From contig DASXPH010000091.1 of assembly GCA_036493735.1 (NCBI GenBank), forward strand, positions 82,074 through 146,073: a stretch of DNA of 64,000 nucleotides, written 5' to 3'. Positions 1-8,073 of this stretch are shown in pieces; position 1 is the stretch's first letter; each line of letters begins with the position of its first letter. Below the pieces are notes generated by a model that ran no database searches, was not told the origin of the DNA, and saw only the letters and a list, made by a program, of their open reading frames with translations. The DNA comes from AG2 sp036493735 (GTDB lineage: Bacteria > Gemmatimonadota > Gemmatimonadetes > Gemmatimonadales > Gemmatimonadaceae). Made by a program: the position numbers and the translations under genes.

Positions 1-2119
1 GCGCGACCTCGTCGCGACGGCGAAGGCCGATGAGGCGTGGCGCCAGCCACCCATCGATCGATCGCGCGAGCGCCGTGTCGCTGACGTCGGGCCAGCTGGA
101 GTCGACATGATGTAGAAACGCTAAACGTTGACGCAGCCGGCGCGCGCCATCGCTCCACGGCAGCGCGTCGACGCCGTCGGCGGCGAGCGCTTGGGCGAGG
201 ACGTGCGCCGCCTCTCCCGGGTCAACGTCGCGCAGCGGCTCGTCGTGCAGCACGAGCGCGCCGAGCGACAGGCGACGATGCGCCGCGACGCTCTGCGTAC
301 GATCGTCCCATTCAACGAGACGCTCCTCGCGAATCTGGCTGGTGAAGTACGCGTCGATGGCCTCCCGCGTCAGGGGCGCGGCGAGAAAGACGTGGCTCTC
401 CGGCTGCCGGTCATCGACGGCGGCAATGGCCAGGTAGTCCTCGTTGCCTAACGCATCCGCCGCCTCGAGCGCGGCGCCACGGCCATTGCGCAAAAGGAAG
501 CGGCCGCGGCCGCGACCGCGCCGTTGTGCGATGCGGTCGGGGTACGCCAAAGCGATCAGGACGCCCGCATCGTTGGCTTCACTGTCTCCGGACGCGCGGA
601 GCTGGCGCGCCAACTGCGCCTCCTCGGCGCGGACGCGGCGAATGGCGGCTTGATCGGCGCGCGGATCGCCACCCTCGCTGGCGACGATATGAAGGCGGGT
701 GCGGACGTCGATCTCGAGCCGGCCGCCGTCGCCACGCAACACATCACGTTCGCCGAGGAGAGCGGCGAGCCGGCACGCTGTGATGCCCGCGCCCAGCTGC
801 TGACCACGCAGGATCATGTGGGCAAGACGCGGGTGCAGCGCGAGCCCCGCCATCGCCCGGCCATGCTTCGTGATTCGAGTGTTCTCATCGAGCGCGTCCA
901 GCTCGCGAAGCAGCTCGCGCGCCTGCGCGAGGGCGGCGCCCGGCGGGGGGTCGAGCCATCGGAGGTCGAGGGGGTCGTTGATGCCGGCCGCGGCCAGCTC
1001 CAATGCGAGCGGCGCGAGGTCGGCCTCGAGAATTTCCGGCGTGGGACGCGGTACGAGTTGATCCTGCTCCACCGCCGTCCACAGGCGATAGCAGACGCCG
1101 GGAGCGACGCGACCGGCGCGGCCTCGCCGCTGCTCGGCCGACGCGGCGCTGACGCGTACCGTCTCGAGTCGCGTCATGCCGGTGCGCGCCGAAAAACGTG
1201 GCACACGGGCGAGTCCGCTATCGACCACAACACGGACGTCGCGAATGGTGAGACTCGTTTCGGCGATCGATGTCGCGAGCACCACTTTGCGGCGGCCGGT
1301 CGGCGCGTCGAGGACGGCGCGATCCTGTGCGTCCGCTGAAAGATTACCATGGAGCGGCGCGATGAGCAGGCGCGCGTCGTTAGCCGCACTCGCGAGCTGA
1401 TCTTCGACGCGCCGGATCTCCGCCGCCCCAGGCAGGAACACGAGGATGCCGCCTTCGTCCTCCCGTAGTGCGCGCTGAATGGTGGAGACGACCCTCGTCT
1501 CCACCGAGCGAATGTCGCGTCGATCGATCGGCCTCTGTTCATAGCGGGACTCGACGGGAAACTCGCGTCCTTTGCTGACGATCACCGGCGCGTGATCGAG
1601 GAGCTGCGCCACCGGGGCGACGTCGAGCGTCGCCGACATCACGAGGAGGCGCAGATCAGGGCGCACGAGCTGCCGCGCATGGAGGGCGAGGGCGAGTCCC
1701 AGATCGGCGTGTACGCTGCGCTCGTGGAACTCATCGAAGATCAGGAGACCGACACCGTCGAGTGTCGGGTCGTCCTGGAGCAGACGTGTCAGGACGCCTT
1801 CGGTGACGACCTCGATACGCGTTCTCGGGCCGACGCGCGTATCGAGCCGGACGCGATAGCCGACGCTCTGGCCGACCTCTTCACCTAACGAGTGCGCCAT
1901 CCACCGCGCCGCCGCGCGCGCGGCCAGGCGCCGCGGCTCGAGCATCACGATCTTGGAGTGGCCGAGCCACGGTTCGTCGAGCAGGGCGAGCGGCACGCGC
2001 GTCGTCTTGCCCGCGCCGGGTGACGCCTGCAGCACGGCGCCCGACGAGGAGCGGAGCGCTCCCCGCAGGTCGTCGAGAACCGCGTCGATCGGAAGTGGCG
2101 GAGCGTTAGGTCGCGTAAT
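1..2119 (-). CDS. hrpB: ATP-dependent helicase HrpB (3' end beyond the window)
   Basis: DEAH-box superfamily 2 helicase, presumed RNA helicase. I translated the minus strand by hand because the gene runs off the left edge. The reading is continuous, with Walker A GAGKTT near 2015, the DEFHE box at 1721-1735, motif III MSATLD, and motif VI QRRGRAGR followed by the HrpB-type HA2 region. The family N-terminus normally begins a few residues before a segment like LPIDAVLDDLRGAL, which is present here. No ATG, GTG or TTG precedes it in frame after the upstream TGA near 2222. The given start is an ATT at 2117-2119, overlapping the stop of the upstream gene; a GTG at 2033-2035 would remove the conserved N-terminus. 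Family assignment is firm, start uncertain, C-terminal domain missing. Confidence 0.9.
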   Translation of the reverse strand, partial: MTRPNAPPLPIDAVLDDLRGALRSSSGAVLQASPGAGKTTRVPLALLDEPWLGHSKIVMLEPRRLAARAAARWMAHSLGEEVGQSVGYRVRLDTRVGPRTRIEVVTEGVLTRLLQDDPTLDGVGLLIFDEFHERSVHADLGLALALHARQLVRPDLRLLVMSATLDVAPVAQLLDHAPVIVSKGREFPVESRYEQRPIDRRDIRSVETRVVSTIQRALREDEGGILVFLPGAAEIRRVEDQLASAANDARLLIAPLHGNLSADAQDRAVLDAPTGRRKVVLATSIAETSLTIRDVRVVVDSGLARVPRFSARTGMTRLETVRVSAASAEQRRGRAGRVAPGVCYRLWTAVEQDQLVPRPTPEILEADLAPLALELAAAGINDPLDLRWLDPPPGAALAQARELLRELDALDENTRITKHGRAMAGLALHPRLAHMILRGQQLGAGITACRLAALLGERDVLRGDGGRLEIDVRTRLHIVASEGGDPRADQAAIRRVRAEEAQLARQLRASGDSEANDAGVLIALAYPDRIAQRRGRGRGRFLLRNGRGAALEAADALGNEDYLAIAAVDDRQPESHVFLAAPLTREAIDAYFTSQIREERLVEWDDRTQSVAAHRRLSLGALVLHDEPLRDVDPGEAAHVLAQALAADGVDALPWSDGARRLRQRLAFLHHVDSSWPDVSDTALARSIDGWLAPRLIGLRRRDEVA

Positions 2120-2405
2120 ACTGCGTGATGCAGCGGGTGATGAGCTCCTGGAGGAGCTTCGTCTGACGATCGCTGTCGTCGGCGGTTCTGAGATCGGGCA
2201 GCGAGAACCAGAGCTCCTTCATGATCACGAGCAGCTGCTCGGCGTGAATGTTCTTGTCGCGCGCTTCCGCGGCGGCGCGTGCGAGCACCGACTGCAGCTC
2301 CTGCTCGTGACCACCGTTTCGCATCGCGCGCTGCATCACGGAGCGCAAAGCGTCCAGCGTGTCGGCCTCGAGTCGGGAGGACGGCGTTCGATCGAAGGCC
2401 ATCAT
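2106..2405 (-). CDS. small conserved hypothetical protein, 99 aa
   Basis: I do not recognise the family. The product starts with two consecutive Met codons, is rich in Glu, Leu and Arg, and looks mostly helical and soluble, with no signal peptide or membrane segment. Its TAA stop lies inside a CCTAACG motif and overlaps the likely start of hrpB, so the two genes probably form one transcript with hrpB second. It could be an accessory protein of hrpB or simply its operon neighbour; nothing in the sequence decides. Confidence 0.6.
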   Translation of the reverse strand: MMAFDRTPSSRLEADTLDALRSVMQRAMRNGGHEQELQSVLARAAAEARDKNIHAEQLLVIMKELWFSLPDLRTADDSDRQTKLLQELITRCITQYYAT

Positions 2406-2544
2406 GAGGAGAGGTGACGCAAGGTGGCGATGCGCGTGGCGGCAACGCTCGGAAAGGGCGCGCTGAATTTCACGCGAGATTTTGGCGTCGTCAAGCGCGC
2501 TGGTGTGTGGTTTGCGACAATAAGTCGGATACCCCGAATGAGCC

Positions 2545-2943
2545 GTGATGTCAGCGAATCGTCAACGCTCTGATCGCATCGCGTCCAGCGACCACCCCGT
2601 TCTCATTCTCTCGGAAGACGCCGTCGTGGCGGCGTTGTTAGGCGGACTCGTCGAGACGCTGGGCTACCAGGTTCAATTCGCGCGACCCCCGGAGTCACCG
2701 GAAGACTCGCTGCGGCGGCTGAAACCGCGCATATGCCTCGTCAGCAGCGACGACCCAGCTGTCGCGCGGAGCGAGTTTCTGGGCCGCGCGGCGATGCGCG
2801 GGGTGTGCGTCGTCATCTTCGGGACAGCGGAAGCGCTCGAGCATGTGCGAAAAGTCGCGATCGACCACAACCTCGATACCCTGCTGATGCCTCCAGAGCT
2901 CGACGACCTCGAAGAGGTGCTCCAGCGCGCCAACGCCGGCTAG
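2545..2943 (+). CDS. degenerate response-regulator receiver-like protein
   Basis: 132 aa, single domain. The pattern PVLILSEDAVVAALLGGLVE, then RICLVSSDDPA, then VCVVIFGT and LLMPPELDDLEEVL follows the alternating beta/alpha order of a CheY-like receiver fold. The position of the usual phosphorylated Asp is occupied by Ser-Ser-Asp-Asp, and the Lys-Pro that normally follows strand five is replaced by Met-Pro. It may therefore be a non-phosphorylated pseudo-receiver. Start is GTG 2545 or the adjacent ATG 2548. It is divergent from the 99-aa gene across a 139-nt spacer in which I see no clear promoter. Fold call is inference. Confidence 0.55.
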   Translation: MMSANRQRSDRIASSDHPVLILSEDAVVAALLGGLVETLGYQVQFARPPESPEDSLRRLKPRICLVSSDDPAVARSEFLGRAAMRGVCVVIFGTAEALEHVRKVAIDHNLDTLLMPPELDDLEEVLQRANAG

Positions 2944-2946
2944 CGC

Positions 2947-3183
2947 TCAAGGCCGCTTCGTCGCCTTCGTGCTCGACCGCTTGGTAGTATCGACCGCCGC
3001 GCCTGTCGCGCCAGCTTTGGCGCCGGCCGCCGCCGCGCCCGCCGTGCCAGCGCTTCCGGTACCGGTATCGCGCCCTCCCGATTGACCGGGCGCGGCGCCG
3101 CCACCTCTCGTATTTCCCATATCGCCGCCGGTGCAGGCGCCGACAGCGACCATCACGATGAGCGACACGGCCGTGCGTTTCAT
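2947..3183 (-). CDS. small Gly/Ala/Thr-rich lipoprotein, 78 aa
   Basis: Starts MKRTAVSLIVMVAVGACTGG, a short lipoprotein signal with lipobox AVGAC and Cys at about residue 17. The mature part is low-complexity Gly/Ala/Thr and ends in a basic Lys/Arg/Thr tail. The start is fixed by a strong Shine-Dalgarno (AGGAGG, 5 nt before ATG) and by the lipoprotein signal; an upstream in-frame extension exists but has no signal character. It converges on the receiver-like gene with a 3-nt gap. Function unknown; the short disordered form suggests an envelope-anchored spacer or charged peptide. Confidence 0.6.
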   Translation of the reverse strand: MKRTAVSLIVMVAVGACTGGDMGNTRGGGAAPGQSGGRDTGTGSAGTAGAAAAGAKAGATGAAVDTTKRSSTKATKRP

Positions 3184-3304
3184 ATTTCCTCCTATGGCTT
3201 GCCTGTTCTGACGCAACAGCCGGTCCTGCCGCTGGCGCCGCGTTCGACAGCCGGATAGCTTGGCGCGCGTTCGCTGTTCCTCAAAACACACTGAATCCAA
3301 AACG

Positions 3305-4753
3305 ATGACTTCAGCGCTATCGCGAATTGCGGCGTTCGCTGCCGTTCTGGTGACAGCGATCCCGTTCGACCGAGCGGCACTCCCTCGCGTGACGATCGAC
3401 ACCGGCGCGCTCGAAGGGGCAGTCGATTCAGCGACTGGTGTGCTCGTGTTCAAGGGCGTTCCGTATGCCGCGCCCCCGGTAGGCACGCTGCGCTGGCGGC
3501 CGCCGCAGCCACCGGCGCACTGGAGCGGCACGCGGGCGGCGCAGCAGCTCGGCCACAACTGTATGCAGGGGCAGCCGTACGGCGACATCGATCCGTACGC
3601 CGCGGGTGTCTCGGAGGACTGCCTTTACCTGAACGTGTGGACGTCGTCGTTAGGCAGCAGCGCGCCGGCGCGGCCGGTGCTCGTCTGGATTCACGGCGGC
3701 GGCTTCTTCGCTGGTTTCGGCGGCGAGGAGCGGCACAACGGCGCCCGCCTGACGCAGAAGGGCGCCGTCGTCGTCACGCTCAACTATAGACTGGGGCCGT
3801 TCGGATTCTTCGCGCATCCGGCGCTCGCCGCCGAGTCGCCGCGCCATGCGTCGGGGAATTATGGGCTGCTCGATCAGATCGCGGCGCTGCAGTGGGTACG
3901 ACGCAACATCGCGCGCTTCGGTGGCGATCCATCGCGCGTGACGATCTTCGGTGAATCCGCCGGCGGCATGAGCGTCGGATCGCTCATCGCGTCGCCCCTG
4001 GCGAAAGGCCTCTTCCAGCGCGCAATCCTCGAGAGTGGCACCGGGGTCGGGGTGGGCATCGCACAGCGCGACGCCGCCCAGAAGGTCGGCGTTCAGTTCG
4101 CCGAGTCGTTAGGCGTACACAGAACCGGCGCTGACGCGGCGAAGCGGTTGCGGGCGGTGAGCGCCGACACCGTGCTCGCCGCCACCGCGCGCCTTGGCCC
4201 GCCCGGCGCGCCTCGCTTCTGGCCGGTCGTGGATGGCTGGGTGCTGCCGCTTCCGGTAGACTCTGCGTTGCTCCGCGGATCGGCGAATCTCGTCCCGGTG
4301 ATCGTCGGCAGCAATCGCGACGAGGGGGACGAATGGATGGGCGCACCGACGCGCACCTTCGCGCGACTCGTCTCGTCGCACAACGTGCCTACGTATCTGT
4401 TCATGTTCTCCCGCGTCGGCGACGACAGCGTGAATCAGAAGCGCGGCGCGTATCACAGCGCCGAGATCACCTTCGTGTTCGGCCGGCCGCACCCGATTCT
4501 GCCGAGTGCGGGAACGACTCCGTACGACTCGACGCTCGCGGAAGCGATGAGCGACTACTGGGTGGAGTTCGCGGCACGCGGGGACCCGAATGGTGCGGGC
4601 GGTGGCAAGTGGCCGCCCTGGCCACGATACACCGCGACCAGCGATGCGCTGCTCGAGTTCGGCCCGCAGATCCGCCCGCGCACATTGGTGAAGAAGGCCG
4701 TGTACGACTCGCTCGACCTGATTGCGCGAGCGCAGGGGAGAGTGAGACCCTGA
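3305..4753 (+). CDS. secreted type B carboxylesterase
   Basis: Alpha/beta hydrolase of the carboxylesterase/para-nitrobenzyl esterase family, expected to hydrolyse carboxylic esters outside the cytoplasm. From ATG 3305 the protein has 482 aa with a signal peptide (TSALSRIAAFAAVLVTAIP). It shows the oxyanion-hole segment VWIHGGGFF, the nucleophile elbow FGESAGGMS with Ser218, an acidic candidate in SNRDEGDEW and a catalytic His candidate in GAYHSAEITF. Length is close to the family norm of 480-550. An earlier in-frame ATG (3260) would bury the signal peptide and was not used. Convergent with the M14 peptidase gene; natural substrate not deducible. Confidence 0.9.
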   Translation: MTSALSRIAAFAAVLVTAIPFDRAALPRVTIDTGALEGAVDSATGVLVFKGVPYAAPPVGTLRWRPPQPPAHWSGTRAAQQLGHNCMQGQPYGDIDPYAAGVSEDCLYLNVWTSSLGSSAPARPVLVWIHGGGFFAGFGGEERHNGARLTQKGAVVVTLNYRLGPFGFFAHPALAAESPRHASGNYGLLDQIAALQWVRRNIARFGGDPSRVTIFGESAGGMSVGSLIASPLAKGLFQRAILESGTGVGVGIAQRDAAQKVGVQFAESLGVHRTGADAAKRLRAVSADTVLAATARLGPPGAPRFWPVVDGWVLPLPVDSALLRGSANLVPVIVGSNRDEGDEWMGAPTRTFARLVSSHNVPTYLFMFSRVGDDSVNQKRGAYHSAEITFVFGRPHPILPSAGTTPYDSTLAEAMSDYWVEFAARGDPNGAGGGKWPPWPRYTATSDALLEFGPQIRPRTLVKKAVYDSLDLIARAQGRVRP

Positions 4754-4755
4754 AC

Positions 4756-4832
4756 TGCAGGGGCTAGGGGCTAGGGCCACGCGCAGAGATGGTGACCGCC
4801 GGCCATAGCCCCTGGCCCCTAAGCCCTAGCCC
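4756..4832. repeat. inverted degenerate GGGGCTA / TAGCCCC spacer between convergent genes
   Basis: The left part reads AGGGGCTAGGGGCTAGGG (about 4760-4777) and the right part carries TAGCCCC, GGCCCCTAA and CCCTAGCCCC (about 4806-4833). The two sides are approximate reverse complements, so the spacer can fold into one imperfect hairpin that would act in both directions between the converging genes. Confidence 0.65.
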
Positions 4833-7184
4833 CTAATCTCCAGGTCCCTTCAACGCCGCCCACACCAACGGATACGTCGACACACTCTGTCCGCGATACT
4901 GAGGCCTGAAGCCGAACAGCACGACGCGTCCTGCGCCGTGCTTCACGTCCACGAGCGCGGCCTTACCATTGAGCTTCGAGCCGCCTAACAACCAACCCGA
5001 GAGCAAGGGATTTCCAGTGGCCGCATACGTCGCGACCGCGGTCGCCTGAGTGCTGTCGGTGATGTCGAAGGCCGGGCTCTCCTCGAACCAGATCGCCGGC
5101 GTGTGCGCGACGAAGCTCCTGGCAACGGGATGGTTCCGACGAATCTCGACGGAGAGCAGCGAGCCGGGAGCATAGAAATCTGTGCTGCGTACTCCGGCGA
5201 GCACGTTCTTCACGGGCAGCTTCAATGTCTCGATCGCATAGTCGGAGGCGTTGTTGAACGTCACCAACGTGCCGCCGTGCTCCACGAAATCGCCGATGGC
5301 GCGCGCACCGTCGTCCCCGAGCCCGCCACGGAGCGAGTCGGGGTAGCTGCCGCCGAGGCCGTGGGCGATCGCGTTAGGCGGCTGGTCGGGGATCACAATG
5401 ACGTCGAAGCGGTCGGCGAGCTTGCCGCCGCGGACGTCGCGATCTACGATCGACGTGTAAGGCACGTGATAGCTGTCGAACACATAGCGCGTCCAGCCCT
5501 CGTCCATCGACGCATTGTAGCTGCGATACACGCCAATGCGCCGGCGGCTCCCGGTCAGGCCCGGGACCGACAGCGTCGGCTCGCTGACGCGCGCGACCGG
5601 CGCGCTCGTTGCCGGCGCGATGCCGCTCACTTCGGCGACGTCTGCTCCAAAGAGCAGAGGCAGCGTGTGCGCCGTGACGTCGTAGGGCCGCTTCGGCGGT
5701 CCGTTCGGGTACTCGCGCAGGTCGGGGTATTTCTGCCGCTCGAGCAGCGCCTTGGCAAAGCCGCCGAACGGCTGCCGCGTCAGCACGACGTAGCTGCCAG
5801 CGGGATACGTTGTGCTGGCCACCGTGACTGGCGCGGTCGCTTCGCGCACTTCGACCTGACCGCGCTGCAGAGTGGCGACGAGCCGCCGCAGCGCGGCATC
5901 GTCGGGCTGCGTTTTGGGGATCACGAACGCCGCGGGCCACGCGTCGCGTCCCCACGACGGCTTGGTCGACTGATCGGCGATCGCGTGCTCGCCTAACGCT
6001 ACGTAGCTCTCGAGCCAGGCACGCCGGTCGCGGGCAGCCTGGGTGAGCATCGCCCAGGTTGCCTCGCTCTGGTACTTCACGATGTCGCCGTAGCGCCAGG
6101 TGCCGCCGGTCCAGAGCGCGGGATAATTCCAGGTAGCGTCGCGGGCGTCGTAGCCGCGGCCGGGGCCCAGCTGCTCGAACTCCAGCGTGAGCGGCGTCGC
6201 GAGGCGCGCGCTCGCCGTCTCCGTGAGAATGCGTACGCCGCGATGATACAGGGAGTACTGGCGCGCCGGCGACCACTCGTCGTAGGACGCGTTCGTGGCG
6301 ACGCCAGTGAATCCATCTGAAATCATCCGCCAGCTCATCGCCATGCCCAAGGAGTTGGTACCCGCGGTAAGGACCGGATCTATATTCGGCTCGACCGGGT
6401 CCATGTACGGAGGAATGAAGATTCTTCCCGCGTTCGAACCTTGCTGGTGAATGTCGTTGACGATTTCGGGATCCCAAGGGGTATACAAGGAGTCCACTGT
6501 GTACTGCGTCTCGACCTGGGTGAACGCGTACCAGTCGCGGTTGTTGTCGTGGCCGGTGTAGTGATGATAGAGCTCCGGTGGCGAGCTCCCTTCCGCCTTC
6601 GTGCCTAACGTGGACCGGTACCAGTCGCCGACGATGTCGACGCCGTCGGGATTCTGCGACGGCACGAGCATGATGATCGTGTTGGCAAGGATGGATCGCG
6701 CCTCCGGCGTGTCGCCGCGGGCGAGGCGGTCGGCGATGACGAGCGGCGTCGTAAAGCCGCCGACCTCCGTCGAGTGGATGCTCGACGTGATGAGGATGAT
6801 GTTCTTGCCCTCCTGGAGGAGGCGCTCGCGCTCCCCCGCGCCCTGCAGCCGCGGATCCATGAGCTTGCGTTGGATCTGGCGATAGTGCTCGAGGTTGGCG
6901 AGCGTCGCCGGATCGCTGATGAAGGCAACGAGGAAAGGCCGGCCGAGGGTCGTTTTGCCTAACGTGCGAACGCTGACACGCGGGCTGGCCTTGTCGAGCG
7001 CGACGAAGTAGTCGGTGACCTGCTTCCAGCTCGGGAGATGACGGTCGGCGCCGGGCTCGAACCCGAGGATCGCCGCCGGAGAGGGAAGGGAGCTGCCTGG
7101 ATCGCGAGAATTGCCCTGAGTCCTCTGGCCGAGGAGGGCGGTGGCGGGCAGGAGAATCAGATAGAGTGCGGCTCGGAATCGCAT
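4833..7184 (-). CDS. secreted M14-family zinc carboxypeptidase
   Basis: 783 aa with an N-terminal signal peptide (RFRAALYLILLPATALLGQ). The peptidase domain spans roughly residues 45-400. The zinc ligands are visible as HSTE (His137, Glu140) and a downstream His in NDIHQQG (about 246), with NNRDWY (Arg216) as substrate-binding candidate; TLEFE near 345 is the likely catalytic Glu region. Residues from about 540 to the end form a separate alpha/beta segment beginning RRIGVYRSYNAS, resembling glutamine-amidotransferase-like C-terminal domains found on large bacterial M14 proteins. Probably an extracytoplasmic peptide-degrading enzyme. Its closest downstream neighbour is the convergent carboxylesterase. 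Confidence 0.9.
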   Translation of the reverse strand: MRFRAALYLILLPATALLGQRTQGNSRDPGSSLPSPAAILGFEPGADRHLPSWKQVTDYFVALDKASPRVSVRTLGKTTLGRPFLVAFISDPATLANLEHYRQIQRKLMDPRLQGAGERERLLQEGKNIILITSSIHSTEVGGFTTPLVIADRLARGDTPEARSILANTIIMLVPSQNPDGVDIVGDWYRSTLGTKAEGSSPPELYHHYTGHDNNRDWYAFTQVETQYTVDSLYTPWDPEIVNDIHQQGSNAGRIFIPPYMDPVEPNIDPVLTAGTNSLGMAMSWRMISDGFTGVATNASYDEWSPARQYSLYHRGVRILTETASARLATPLTLEFEQLGPGRGYDARDATWNYPALWTGGTWRYGDIVKYQSEATWAMLTQAARDRRAWLESYVALGEHAIADQSTKPSWGRDAWPAAFVIPKTQPDDAALRRLVATLQRGQVEVREATAPVTVASTTYPAGSYVVLTRQPFGGFAKALLERQKYPDLREYPNGPPKRPYDVTAHTLPLLFGADVAEVSGIAPATSAPVARVSEPTLSVPGLTGSRRRIGVYRSYNASMDEGWTRYVFDSYHVPYTSIVDRDVRGGKLADRFDVIVIPDQPPNAIAHGLGGSYPDSLRGGLGDDGARAIGDFVEHGGTLVTFNNASDYAIETLKLPVKNVLAGVRSTDFYAPGSLLSVEIRRNHPVARSFVAHTPAIWFEESPAFDITDSTQATAVATYAATGNPLLSGWLLGGSKLNGKAALVDVKHGAGRVVLFGFRPQYRGQSVSTYPLVWAALKGPGD

Positions 7185-7215
7185 CGTCGTTTGGCGGGTG
7201 ACGGGTAGAAGCTAC

Positions 7216-7247
7216 GAAAAGAAAAGCGGGCGCGCACGCGCGCCCGC
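7216..7247 (-). terminator. rho-independent terminator of the 205-aa lipoprotein gene
   Basis: On the minus strand, GCGGGCGCGC and GCGCGCCCGC form a GC-only stem (7226-7247) followed directly by TTTTCTTTTC (7225-7216). The stem lies about 70 nt after the lipoprotein stop and just upstream of the M14 gene. Confidence 0.7.
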
Positions 7248-7258
7248 CTACTGAATTC

Positions 7259-7310
7259 GTCCCGCGTCCCGCGTCCCGCGTCCCGCGTCCCGCGCCCCGC
7301 GTGCCGCTTC
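7259..7310. repeat. tandem GTCCCGC units
   Basis: About six consecutive near-identical 7-nt units (GTCCCGC) decaying to CCCCGC and GTGCCGC, ending a few bases before the stop codon of the lipoprotein gene. It belongs to the class of short-unit spacers seen throughout the window. Confidence 0.75.
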
Positions 7311-7316
7311 CGACGT

Positions 7317-7934
7317 CTAGCGCACGGACGGAGAACCCTGCGAAATCGCCTGAAGGTGTTCGAGGTCGGCCTGATGGTTCTTCACGAACTCGGCGTTTGC
7401 ACGGCCAGCTGGAGTTGGCGGAGCGGTCTTCGGGTTGTTCATGAACCGCACCGCCTCCGCGGTCACGATGCCAAGCCGGTAGTAATCCTTCACCGTCAAA
7501 TTCGCGCTCGTGATGGCAGCGGTGACCTTCGGGTCGGCCTCGAGCCATTTCTGACCCGCATCGTCGGTGCGCGCACCGACAATCGTCGAATCGAGGTGCG
7601 CGCGGACCTGCGGGTCGCGGGCGCGCAGCGTGGCGACGTTGTCGGCAGCTTTGAGGAATCGCGCCCAGTCGTCGTTCGTGAGCTTCAGATCGAAAGCGCG
7701 ATTCACATTGTGCTCATCGGTGGACGTCACCTGAATGCCAGGACCAATCGCATTGGTCGTCGCGCTGATAGCGCCGTGGGTCGTGTCGCTCGCCGGCACG
7801 ACGCTGCCGTTGGCCGTCGCCGCGGCGGCGCTGTCGCGGATAGCAACGCTGTCGTTCGTCGCTTTGCCGCGACCACAGCCGGCACCGATGAACGTTGCCG
7901 CGGCCAGCGCGGCGGTGGAAAGTCGGATGCGCAT
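7317..7934 (-). CDS. hypothetical lipoprotein, 205 aa
   Basis: Starts MRIRLSTAALAAATFIGAGCG, a lipoprotein signal with Cys at residue 20. After a Ser/Ala/Thr-rich linker (to about residue 75) comes a compact helical domain containing NDDWARFLKAADNVATLRA and a C-terminal stretch ending in NHQADLEHLQAISQG. I do not recognise the domain by name. Upstream and divergent is the tricorn-like protease gene; downstream on the minus strand is its own terminator, so it is probably monocistronic. Likely anchored in the outer or inner membrane; function unknown. Confidence 0.65.
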   Translation of the reverse strand: MRIRLSTAALAAATFIGAGCGRGKATNDSVAIRDSAAAATANGSVVPASDTTHGAISATTNAIGPGIQVTSTDEHNVNRAFDLKLTNDDWARFLKAADNVATLRARDPQVRAHLDSTIVGARTDDAGQKWLEADPKVTAAITSANLTVKDYYRLGIVTAEAVRFMNNPKTAPPTPAGRANAEFVKNHQADLEHLQAISQGSPSVR

Positions 7935-8005
7935 ATGAAGGTCTCTTGTAGTGAAGGTTCCGAAGAAAACGCCGGTTAGAGCGCAGAGTGTGTGCCGGCG
8001 GTCGC

Positions 8006-8035
8006 TTGACAGACCCGAACCGGGGCGGAGCTTTA
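8006..8035 (+). promoter_or_regulatory. candidate sigma-70-type promoter for the tricorn-like protease
   Basis: TTGACA at 8006-8011, an 18-nt spacer and GCTTTA at 8030-8035, placing the transcription start about 30 nt before the chosen ATG at 8074. The -35 is perfect, the -10 weak. Confidence 0.35.
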
Positions 8036-8073
8036 GCCGCGCCTCTCATTTCCGACCTCCAACGGGTGTCCCG

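Noticed and set aside
524..1339. Plus-strand frames of up to 271 aa in the first 2 kb
   Set aside because: The minus strand encodes HrpB continuously through this region, with all helicase motifs.
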